Source of the DNA: a virus
DNA length: 64,000 bases
Strand: one strand, 5' to 3'
IMG/VR virus record: IMGVR_UViG_3300005265_000001
Location: 1-64,000 of that record
Part shown: positions 31,522-38,145 of the stretch, piece by piece
Position numbering within the stretch: the stretch's first letter is position 1
How the letters are laid out: the number at the start of each line of letters is the position of its first letter
Notes under the pieces: generated by a model
What the model was told of the DNA's origin: nothing
Seen by the model: the letters and a program-made list of their open reading frames with translations, nothing else
The model's database searches: none
Position numbers and translations under genes: made by a program

Positions 31522-31776
31522 ATGAATCTTAAATCAAAATTTGACATTGGTGATTTGGTATTTGATAGAATTACTGGATTTGAGGGTATTGTTACGGGGA
31601 TTTTGATGGATGTTGCCAGAAGAATCCAATATGCAGTATCACCACAGGTTAATATTGATAGACTTGACATTGCACAATCAATTTGGATTGATGAAATCAG
31701 ATTGAAAATTAAAGAAAAAAATTCTATTGATTTTTATGGTGAAAATAATAGACCAAAACTTAAACCTATAAAATGA
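31522..31776 (+). CDS. Conserved small phage protein (beta-barrel-like)
   Basis: 84 residues. KFDIGDLVFDRITGFEGIVTG, then RIQYAVSPQVN and IWIDEIRLKI, matches a small phage protein family with a GDxVxDxxTGFxGIVTG opening and a WxDxxxL end, likely SH3-like. Role unknown. Confidence 0.65.
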   Translation: MNLKSKFDIGDLVFDRITGFEGIVTGILMDVARRIQYAVSPQVNIDRLDIAQSIWIDEIRLKIKEKNSIDFYGENNRPKLKPIK

Positions 31777-31785
31777 GGGGGTAAA

Positions 31786-31989
31786 ATGTTTAATAAAATT
31801 CTAAATCGAAAAACATATTGGGTTTTCCACCCAGACAGTCCGGGAGAAAAAATACTTGTAACCCGAAGTTGGTTGGGAAGACTGTTTAAACCGATTGCAT
31901 TTGCAACTTTAACAGAAACAATGAAATTTGGAGTAAATAAAATGAACAAAAGGGCGGTATTTGGGGAGTATCAAAATGAAGGAAATTGA
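31786..31989 (+). CDS. Small hypothetical protein
   Basis: 67 residues (YWVFHPDSPGEKILVTRSWL). GAGGGGG precedes ATG 31786. Overlaps the next start by 14 nt. No family recognised. Confidence 0.5.
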   Translation: MFNKILNRKTYWVFHPDSPGEKILVTRSWLGRLFKPIAFATLTETMKFGVNKMNKRAVFGEYQNEGN

Positions 31990-32158
31990 TAAAAAAATTA
32001 AGGAAGTTTTTAATAAAATACTCAAATTGGAATTGGAATCAGTAAAAAATGGAAACAAAATTGATGATAGTTTTCAACAGGTTCCAAAAATGGTTTACAA
32101 TAGAGACTATAATGGTTTGAAAGATTTTTATGGGAAAAAAGTAAAGGAATATAGATAA
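31976..32158 (+). CDS. Small helical protein paired with a tagged JAB gene
   Basis: 60 residues from ATG 31976 (MKEIDKKIKEVFNKILKLEL... KMVYNRDYNGLKDFYGKK). Helix, KIDDSF loop, helix. It resembles the small proteins at 33110 and 37353 and ends 2 nt before the tagged gene. GGGGAG lies upstream. Confidence 0.6.
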   Translation: MKEIDKKIKEVFNKILKLELESVKNGNKIDDSFQQVPKMVYNRDYNGLKDFYGKKVKEYR

Positions 32159-32160
32159 AT

Positions 32161-33108
32161 ATGCAAGGGATTGTGTTGAAGGGTCCGCATAAATATTTGC
32201 GAAAATATAAAGGTAAGAATGGGAAGTGGGTTTACATTTATAAGGAAAAAAGGGGCAAATCTCATTCAAAAACTCCAAAAACATTATTTTCAGATGTTCC
32301 GAATCTTGAGTTTGAAGCCAATTCACACCGATTTAATCCATTTGAAACTTTAATTTTATTTGATGAAAAAGGAAATGTTATTCATAGGGAGAAAGGAAAT
32401 TCTGAACGGGTATCAATAGAAAAAATAAGAGATAAACTTGATAATGCACCTATAACTTTTCATAATCACCCTTTGGTAGATGCGTCGTTTTCTCCTAATG
32501 ACGTTGGTGTGGCTATGAATCATAGAACAAAAAGAATGGTTGTAGCGTCACCTAATTATAATTATGAAATGACTTTTGATTGGGATAAAATTTATAAACA
32601 TTATGGCGGCTATAAAAAGTTTTCAAAGGAAATCAATAAATATTATGCCCATTACGCAACAATTATAAAATTAGAAATGGAATCTGAAATACAACATGGC
32701 AGTAAAATAACAGATAAAGAAATTGATAGAAGATTTTTTAGTGGGGTTTGGAGAAGTGTAGCAAGAGAGATTGTGGGAATGGAATATAAACAAGAAAAGA
32801 TAAAATTTGATATGGAAACACCCTATGATAATAAGAAGTTTAAAACAAATGTTAAGACTATAAATCCAGACGATTTATCCAAAGAATTTAAAAAATCAAA
32901 ATATGTCAAAAATGTTAGAATATTTCCAATGAATAAAATGTATGCTTTTAGCATAATAATGAAAAATGGAATGGTTTTGAATATGACTATTGATAAAAGC
33001 AAACCGCTTACTGAGGCCGTTTGGGGTTCAAAGGGTATATATGGGAAAATGAAAGAAGATGTTCAACGCATTTATTACAAATTCATAAAGGCAAAAGAGG
33101 TAAAATAA
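32161..33108 (+). CDS. HKYL-tagged JAB/JAMM metalloprotease-like protein
   Basis: 315 residues. Tag PHKYLRKYKGKNGKWVYIYK at 9-28. The body has the JAMM zinc site: E62 in FETLILFDEKG and H101-x-H103-x7-S111-x2-D114 in FHNHPLVDASFSPND. JAMM proteases remove ubiquitin-like modifiers or, in phages, process peptides and peptidoglycan-like bonds; domains of this kind occur in injected polyvalent proteins. The C-terminal ~150 residues are unrecognised. Confidence 0.72.
   Translation: MQGIVLKGPHKYLRKYKGKNGKWVYIYKEKRGKSHSKTPKTLFSDVPNLEFEANSHRFNPFETLILFDEKGNVIHREKGNSERVSIEKIRDKLDNAPITFHNHPLVDASFSPNDVGVAMNHRTKRMVVASPNYNYEMTFDWDKIYKHYGGYKKFSKEINKYYAHYATIIKLEMESEIQHGSKITDKEIDRRFFSGVWRSVAREIVGMEYKQEKIKFDMETPYDNKKFKTNVKTINPDDLSKEFKKSKYVKNVRIFPMNKMYAFSIIMKNGMVLNMTIDKSKPLTEAVWGSKGIYGKMKEDVQRIYYKFIKAKEVK
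32188..32247 (+). repeat. 60-bp tag DNA repeat, copy 1
   Basis: Encodes HKYL through YKE; nearly identical to the copies at 33309, 35549, 36409, 37535 and 38164, while flanking DNA differs. Confidence 0.9.
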
Positions 33109-33109
33109 A

Positions 33110-33274
33110 ATGGATAAAAAGGAAATTGAAAGACTTTTTAATTTACAGTTTAAAGCGGCTATGGAAGTAAAAGATAAAATTGATGATAAAATTCACTTAG
33201 ATTTTTCACGGGCAATGGTAAGGGGGGATCAAGAAAAAATAAAAGAGTTGGAAAAAGAATTTTCAAAAAAATAA
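33110..33274 (+). CDS. Small helical protein paired with a tagged JAB gene
   Basis: 54 residues (MDKKEIERLFNLQF... KIDDKIHLDFSRAMVRGDQEKIKELEKEF). Same helix-KIDD loop-helix layout as 31976 and as 37353, with the xRGDxxxIxxL end. Ends 13 nt before the tagged JAB gene. Confidence 0.62.
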   Translation: MDKKEIERLFNLQFKAAMEVKDKIDDKIHLDFSRAMVRGDQEKIKELEKEFSKK

Positions 33275-33287
33275 TTGGGGCAATAAA

Positions 33288-33932
33288 GTGAAATCGGAAC
33301 GGGCAAATCACAAATATTTACGAAAATATAGAGGCAAGAATGGGAAATGGGTTTACATTTATAAGGAAGGAAAAAAGAAAAGTGGTGATACACCTGAAAT
33401 TAATGCCTTACCCAAAATTGTAAAAGCTGATATGAATAGAATCAGAAATCATAAATATGAAATCGGCATTTTTTATAATAAATACAATGAAAAAATAGAT
33501 GAGATGACAGATGATGAACCCGATACACTTGAATATGATGACGATGATATCAAATACATAAGAGGTCAAAAACCTACAATTTTTATCCACAACCACCCCA
33601 ATTCGGCGTCATTTTCAATTAATGATATTGCAACGGCCTCCATTTTTAAAGTTCCAAAAATAATAGCAACATCTAAAAAAGCTGATTATTTAATGGTATT
33701 TAAGAAATCATTTATGAACAAATCTATTAAAACGAGAGAAAAAATAGTTAATAAATTGGCTAATCATTACATATTACTTAATGAAATGACAGTTGGAAAA
33801 TTCTTGGATGCTATTGATGCGGGTAAAATGACAGTGGAAGAAGCTGATTTTATCCATTTTCATAATCTAATTGAAAATCTTGTTAAGACATTTCCAGAAG
33901 TTTTTGAAAAATACGAAAGAAAATTAAAATAA
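33288..33932 (+). CDS. HKYL-tagged JAB/JAMM metalloprotease-like protein
   Basis: 214 residues from GTG 33288. Tag NHKYLRKYRGKNGKWVYIYK at 7-26. JAMM residues: E58 in KYEIGIFYN, H101 and H103, S110, D113 in HNHPNSASFSIND, with a 6-residue instead of 7-residue spacer. The C-terminus is helical. Confidence 0.7.
   Translation: MKSERANHKYLRKYRGKNGKWVYIYKEGKKKSGDTPEINALPKIVKADMNRIRNHKYEIGIFYNKYNEKIDEMTDDEPDTLEYDDDDIKYIRGQKPTIFIHNHPNSASFSINDIATASIFKVPKIIATSKKADYLMVFKKSFMNKSIKTREKIVNKLANHYILLNEMTVGKFLDAIDAGKMTVEEADFIHFHNLIENLVKTFPEVFEKYERKLK
33309..33368 (+). repeat. 60-bp tag DNA repeat, copy 2
   Basis: Tag-coding DNA, nearly identical to the other five copies. Confidence 0.9.
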
Positions 33933-33937
33933 AATAG

Positions 33938-33966
33938 TTGACTTTTTTCCCTTTTACTGTTATAAT
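33938..33966 (+). promoter_or_regulatory. Sigma-70-type promoter before the KH gene
   Basis: TTGACT at 33938-33943, 17-nt spacer, TGT-TATAAT with -10 at 33961-33966. Confidence 0.88.
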
Positions 33967-33992
33967 GTTTGTGAATTTAACAGAAGGGGGAA

Positions 33993-34721
33993 ATGATGGC
34001 GATTCATGTAACTATTAGTGATAAAGATGGAAAAAAGGTGGTTACTTTTGAACCATTTCAAATGCCCAAAATTAAGGTTGGAGAAAAAGTTGTATTTAAA
34101 ACTGGTGAAAGCAGAAAATATGGTGTTATTGCGAAAGTAAAAAACAATGCTATGTTTCATTATATTGAATGTGTAATGTTTGACACTTTTGTTAGGTCGG
34201 ATGTGGCAAATTCAATTAATTGGGATAGGGTTGCCGCAAAAATCTATAAGGTTAGAGGTGGAAAATCTTTTGAGGTTCCAACAATTAAAACCAAAGCAAT
34301 TGTTTTTGAATTTTCAAATGATAGTAAAAATTTTGGTTGGTTTGCCTTTCCAGAGTCTATGACTGAATATATTGATGAAAAAAATTATAAAGAAGTGGTG
34401 GCGGAAATTAATAGGGTAAGAAAAGAAATTGATACTCAAAAAGCAAAAGAAATTATTAAACTGAGAATGGGTGAATTTGATGCTTGTATTATTGATGAAT
34501 TTAATAAACCACCATTCAATCATGGGTTCCCGTGGGATGAATACAAGGCCGTTTTTCTCAAAATGACTTCTTGTCGGAATACAACGGTTGTGGTTTTCAA
34601 AGATAAAGATGTTCTGAATGTTCCCCAAAAAATTGCGGGTATTGTAATTGGGAAAGGGGGCAGAACTATTAAAGAAATACAAAAAGTTCTGGAACACAAA
34701 GTTTCAGTTAATGTTATTTAG
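33993..34721 (+). CDS. KH-domain protein
   Basis: 242 residues. The last ~45 form a KH domain: VFKDKDVLNVPQKIAGIVIG, then KGGRTIKEIQKVL with the GKGG loop, then VSVNVI. KH domains bind single-stranded RNA or DNA. The N-terminal 60 residues are beta-rich (KVGEKVVFKTGESRKYG). It has its own strong promoter and sits inside the tagged cluster. ATG 33996 is an equal alternative start. Confidence 0.7.
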   Translation: MMAIHVTISDKDGKKVVTFEPFQMPKIKVGEKVVFKTGESRKYGVIAKVKNNAMFHYIECVMFDTFVRSDVANSINWDRVAAKIYKVRGGKSFEVPTIKTKAIVFEFSNDSKNFGWFAFPESMTEYIDEKNYKEVVAEINRVRKEIDTQKAKEIIKLRMGEFDACIIDEFNKPPFNHGFPWDEYKAVFLKMTSCRNTTVVVFKDKDVLNVPQKIAGIVIGKGGRTIKEIQKVLEHKVSVNVI

Positions 34722-34724
34722 GAA

Positions 34725-34733
34725 TATATTATT
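34725..34733 (+). promoter_or_regulatory. TATATTATT motif, putative phage promoter
   Basis: Ends 70 nt before ATG 34804, between the KH gene and the next. Confidence 0.3.
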
Positions 34734-34803
34734 GTGAAAAAGGAAATTTTATACAAGGATTGTAATAAAAATATGCCGGCGTTTTTATGTGGATGGTTAA
34801 AAT

Positions 34804-35067
34804 ATGAATAAATATGGAGAAAAGAAGGAAAAGTTTGAATGGTTTTTAGCATGTTCAATAAGGCAGGCTAAAATTTATTGTAAATTAAACAAAATTCCAT
34901 TCAATCCCAATAAAATTATAACAAAATTTCAGGATGTGTTGGGTTTGTATGGAATAATTGTTAGAGCAATTGGAGAATGGTATAAAAATGATGATTTAGA
35001 TAAAATAATAGAATATATGAATAATCATAATATTGTATTGGTAACGGCAATTCAACAACTTGATTAA
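34804..35067 (+). CDS. Hypothetical protein
   Basis: 87 residues, helical (EWFLACSIRQAKIYCKLNK; LDKIIEYMNNHNIVLV). No family recognised. GGATGG upstream is a weak ribosome site. Confidence 0.5.
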   Translation: MNKYGEKKEKFEWFLACSIRQAKIYCKLNKIPFNPNKIITKFQDVLGLYGIIVRAIGEWYKNDDLDKIIEYMNNHNIVLVTAIQQLD

Positions 35068-35080
35068 AAGTGAGAGGAAA

Positions 35081-35233
35081 ATGAAAAAAATTGTAATTGA
35101 TTTTAGTGAAGATATTGAAAATTCTGATTGGCTTTATATTAGTAGATTAAAACGAAAAGCCAAACAGGGAGATAAAGAGGCTGAAAATGAATTAAAAAAA
35201 CTTGGAATTAAAATGGAGGAAGAAAATGATTAA
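35081..35233 (+). CDS. Small charged hypothetical protein
   Basis: 50 residues (MKKIVIDFSEDIENSDWLYI... LKKLGIKMEEEND). GAGAGGAAA precedes ATG 35081. Overlaps the next gene by 8 nt. Confidence 0.55.
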   Translation: MKKIVIDFSEDIENSDWLYISRLKRKAKQGDKEAENELKKLGIKMEEEND

Positions 35234-35513
35234 TTTGGATGCTTTTGATGATGAAATGAAAGAAAAAATGCAGAAAAAAAATGTTGATTTTATAATGGAG
35301 GTTGAAAGAATAATTAAAAAGTATAATTTGGATGAGGAAAAAGTTGCAACCATGATGAATTTTATGATGGGGGCGTCAGTTGCCACGATGTCAAAAGAAC
35401 AATTGAGAGTTGTAAAAGTTACAGTATGGTTGTTAATGAAATCATATTTGGGAATTGATATTGAAGAGTGGGGGAAAAACAATCTTATAGAAAAGGAAAC
35501 TTTTATAAATTGA
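35226..35513 (+). CDS. Helical hypothetical protein upstream of the tagged ART-like gene
   Basis: 95 residues from ATG 35226 with GGAGG upstream (MINLDAFDDEMKEKMQKK...). Helical; MMNFMMGASVATMSKEQLR is Met-rich. It overlaps the start region of the ART-like gene and could be its partner; this rests on position only. Confidence 0.5.
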   Translation: MINLDAFDDEMKEKMQKKNVDFIMEVERIIKKYNLDEEKVATMMNFMMGASVATMSKEQLRVVKVTVWLLMKSYLGIDIEEWGKNNLIEKETFIN

Positions 35514-36397
35514 AATTTGTGATATTGGTAAAATCGGAACAGACAAATCATAAATACCTAAGAAAATATAAAGGTAAGAATGGGAAATGGGTTTACATTT
35601 ATAAGGAAAGTAGCGTCAAAAAAGGAAAAGATGAGTTAGATATTCAGATTAAACCCCAATATAAAGCACAATATCAAAAATATTATAATCAATATGCTGA
35701 AATGTTTTCAAAAATTCCAGAAAAAGATGTCAAAGGATTTAAAAATTCCATAAACGGTTGGATGAATATGTTGGGAAATGATAAAACAATTCCACGGGGG
35801 TTTAAAGAAAATCCAGTTGGAAAAATTATCATAAACACAACAAATGAAAATAAAGATGTTAAAGATTTATTGATGATGTGGTGTCATTCTACATATAGTT
35901 GGGGTGGACATGATTTTAGAAAAGCAATTTATGAAATCGAAGATAATGTAGCTGAAAGAAAGAAAATAAAGAAAGAAAAAGATGATTATCACAATCCAAA
36001 AAATCTTGAAATAGTTTTGAAATTGAGGGCATTTGGGCAAGCATATTTTGACGTTATTAAAAATGATGTAAAAGAAATTCAATTATATAGAGCTATTGGG
36101 GGGGATACGGGAAAACAAATATTAAAAGGATTACAAGAAAACGCTGAAATTTCCTATCGTGATTTACCAATGTCTTCATGGACAATAAAAAGGAAAGAAT
36201 CAATTTTTAGAGGAATTGGTGATATAGCAATTAAACACACCTTTTCAACTAAAGACATATTTTTACCACGTGAAATTTTGTATTCAGTTTTTGATAATGG
36301 TGAATTTGCAGATGAACATGAATATATGGTAGTTGGGCGGAATGAAGAAAAACCGATAAATAAAAATGATGTGGTTTTTGTTGAAAGAGGTTATTAA
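35510..36397 (+). CDS. HKYL-tagged ADP-ribosyltransferase-like protein
   Basis: About 295 residues. The start is uncertain: TTG 35510 has AAGGAA 12 nt upstream, while TTG 35525 gives an N-terminus like that of the 33288 protein. The tag NHKYLRKYKGKNGKWVYIYK is followed by a helical part and then the R-S-E set of ART toxins: IQLYRAIGG (R), DLPMSSWTI (S-S-W where STS is usual), and ADEHEYMVVG (E-x-E). Such enzymes move ADP-ribose from NAD onto host proteins or nucleic acids; T4 Alt and ModA are phage precedents. Confidence 0.62.
   Translation: MKFVILVKSEQTNHKYLRKYKGKNGKWVYIYKESSVKKGKDELDIQIKPQYKAQYQKYYNQYAEMFSKIPEKDVKGFKNSINGWMNMLGNDKTIPRGFKENPVGKIIINTTNENKDVKDLLMMWCHSTYSWGGHDFRKAIYEIEDNVAERKKIKKEKDDYHNPKNLEIVLKLRAFGQAYFDVIKNDVKEIQLYRAIGGDTGKQILKGLQENAEISYRDLPMSSWTIKRKESIFRGIGDIAIKHTFSTKDIFLPREILYSVFDNGEFADEHEYMVVGRNEEKPINKNDVVFVERGY
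35549..35608 (+). repeat. 60-bp tag DNA repeat, copy 3
   Basis: Tag-coding DNA, nearly identical to the other five copies. Confidence 0.9.
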
Positions 36398-37212
36398 TGA
36401 ATAGAAATCACAAATACCTAAGAAAATATAGAGGCAAGGGGGGGAAGTGGATTTATATTTATAAGGAATCTACATTATCTCATGATCCTGGTTGGAAAAA
36501 AGATTTTCCAAAAGTTTTGAGTAATACAACTGTAAAATATTTAAAATCCAGAAAAGATTATGATAAGGCCAAAAAAGGTCTTGATGTTAAAGCGGCTGTA
36601 AATGTTATAAATGAAGTGGTGAATGAAAAAAAGATAAAACAAACTTTATCAAAATATAATCCAAAAGATACAATTGTTTGCGCTGTTCATGCAATTGAAG
36701 TTCAGGGTCATAATTATTTACCTACGGCGTATGCGGCTAAAATATCGAATTTAATGGGGTTCAAACTTGATGATAATATTGTTCAAGCTAATGTGGTTGG
36801 TAGAACAAAGAAAAATGCTTATGAAAGATTAGTAGCCAAACCAAAATTTTCAGGTAATGTTATCAAAGGTAAAAAATATATTTTAGTTGATGATGTTATA
36901 GGTCAAGGGGGAACAATAAATGAATTGAGAAAATATATAGAAAAACGTGGTGGTGAAGTAGTTCATGTTTCCAGTTTGGCGGTTGGGATTTTTGCCGCAA
37001 CTTTGCCAATTTCAGATAAAACTAAAGGTGAATTGATTAAAAAATATGGTAAAAAAGGATTGAGTGAATTTCTGAAAAAATATAATATAACTGATAATAT
37101 AGATTCAATGACTGAAAAAGATGGCCGGTTATTGCTTAATAATAAATCAATGACAATCGAAAAACTTTCAAAAAAACTTGACGAAATAGTTGACAAATTA
37201 AAAAAGGGATGA
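36397..37212 (+). CDS. HKYL-tagged phosphoribosyltransferase-like protein
   Basis: 271 residues. Tag NHKYLRKYRGKGGKWIYIYK at 4-23. ILVDDVIGQGGTINELRKYI is the PRPP-binding loop of type I phosphoribosyltransferases; VQGHNYLPTAYAAKIS and NIVQANVVGRTKK fit the variant known from phage and plasmid polyvalent proteins. The substrate is unknown. ATG overlaps the previous stop by 1 nt; the end overlaps the promoter at 37190. Confidence 0.75.
   Translation: MNRNHKYLRKYRGKGGKWIYIYKESTLSHDPGWKKDFPKVLSNTTVKYLKSRKDYDKAKKGLDVKAAVNVINEVVNEKKIKQTLSKYNPKDTIVCAVHAIEVQGHNYLPTAYAAKISNLMGFKLDDNIVQANVVGRTKKNAYERLVAKPKFSGNVIKGKKYILVDDVIGQGGTINELRKYIEKRGGEVVHVSSLAVGIFAATLPISDKTKGELIKKYGKKGLSEFLKKYNITDNIDSMTEKDGRLLLNNKSMTIEKLSKKLDEIVDKLKKG
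36409..36468 (+). repeat. 60-bp tag DNA repeat, copy 4
   Basis: Tag-coding DNA; with copy 6 it forms a G-richer subtype encoding KGGKWIYIY. Confidence 0.9.
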
Positions 37213-37218
37213 TATAAT
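37190..37218 (+). promoter_or_regulatory. Consensus sigma-70-type promoter
   Basis: TTGACA at 37190-37195, 17-nt spacer, TGA-TATAAT with -10 at 37213-37218: the best match in the window. It lies on the 3' end of the phosphoribosyltransferase gene and would drive the small genes and the JAB/DUF3626 pair downstream. Confidence 0.9.
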
Positions 37219-37237
37219 GATGGCGGAGGTGAATGGT

Positions 37238-37369
37238 GTGAAAAATCTTAAAAATGACGAAATTGCAAAATTGCAAAATGAAAAAAATCTTTTGCAAAAA
37301 ATCTTTTTGCAATTATTTGAACACCCCCAAAAAATGAATGAGGATAGTAAAAATGAGAAAAAAAATTGA
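37238..37369 (+). CDS. Very small coiled-coil-like protein
   Basis: 43 residues from GTG 37238 behind GGAGGTG (VKNLKNDEIAKLQNEKNLLQ...). The heptad-like leucines suggest a coiled coil. An upstream in-frame ATG (37217) lies on the -10 box and cannot be on the transcript. Overlaps the next gene by 17 nt. Confidence 0.5.
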   Translation: MKNLKNDEIAKLQNEKNLLQKIFLQLFEHPQKMNEDSKNEKKN

Positions 37370-37520
37370 TAAATTATTTGATGATGTAATGAGACTTATT
37401 GTGGAGAAGGCGGATAAATTACCTCTTGATAAATATTCAGTAGATGTAATTGAATCCGTGTATAGAGAAGATGCAAAACAGTTACAAAAAATAAAGAGAG
37501 AATTGGAAAAAATTGAATGA
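37353..37520 (+). CDS. Small helical protein paired with a tagged JAB gene
   Basis: 55 residues from ATG 37353 (MRKKIDKLFDDVMRLIVEKADKL... VIESVYREDAKQLQKIKREL). Same layout as 31976 and 33110 and overlapping the tagged gene by 4 nt. ATG 37338 is an alternative start. Confidence 0.6.
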   Translation: MRKKIDKLFDDVMRLIVEKADKLPLDKYSVDVIESVYREDAKQLQKIKRELEKIE

Positions 37521-38140
37521 AAGAGCGGACAACCCATAAATATTTACGAAAATACAAAGGTAAGAATGGGAAATGGGTTTACATTTATAAGGAAACAAGT
37601 TTAAAAGATTCCAAAAATTCTTTATTTGAATTTGAATCTATTGGAAAAATTGCCAATAAAATAAGAAATCAAAAATACGAAACCTTTGTGTTGTTTGACA
37701 ATAAAGGAAATGTTGTATTTCAAAAAGATGGTGGTGAAGATTACGTTAAATTGGACGGCTATTCTTTAAAAAAAGCCATTAAACGAAATAAAACAACTAT
37801 TCACAATCATCCCAAAGGTAGTTCATTTTCTTGGGAAGATATTAATATTGTTTTAAATGCGGGCCACGAATCAATGTATGTTTGCTCGAAAAAATATGAT
37901 TATAAAATTGAATTTGATTATGAAAAAATAAATGAAAAATATGGAGATATTGAAAGATTCAGAAAAGAATTGGCAAATGAAAATTTAAGAGCAAATGTAG
38001 AAGTGCGAAATAAACTTGAAGATATGATAGATGACGGAAAAATAACACCACAAGAAGCAGAAATATTACATGAAAATTTGGTTTGGAATAAAATTCAGGA
38101 TAGAATGGTAGGTATAAAATATATAAGGCGAGAGATATAA
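37517..38140 (+). CDS. HKYL-tagged JAB/JAMM metalloprotease-like protein
   Basis: 207 residues. Tag THKYLRKYKGKNGKWVYIYK at 6-25. JAMM residues E55 (KYETFVLFDNKG), H96, H98, S105, D108 (HNHPKGSSFSWED). The C-terminus is helical and charged. Starts inside the end of the small helical gene. Confidence 0.72.
   Translation: MKERTTHKYLRKYKGKNGKWVYIYKETSLKDSKNSLFEFESIGKIANKIRNQKYETFVLFDNKGNVVFQKDGGEDYVKLDGYSLKKAIKRNKTTIHNHPKGSSFSWEDINIVLNAGHESMYVCSKKYDYKIEFDYEKINEKYGDIERFRKELANENLRANVEVRNKLEDMIDDGKITPQEAEILHENLVWNKIQDRMVGIKYIRREI
37535..37594 (+). repeat. 60-bp tag DNA repeat, copy 5
   Basis: Tag-coding DNA, nearly identical to the other five copies. Confidence 0.9.
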
Positions 38141-38145
38141 ACAAA

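Noticed and set aside
34734-34811. A 25-codon frame from GTG 34734 with two cysteines.
   Set aside because: No good ribosome site, and it overlaps both the TATATTATT motif edge and the next gene start; not supported.
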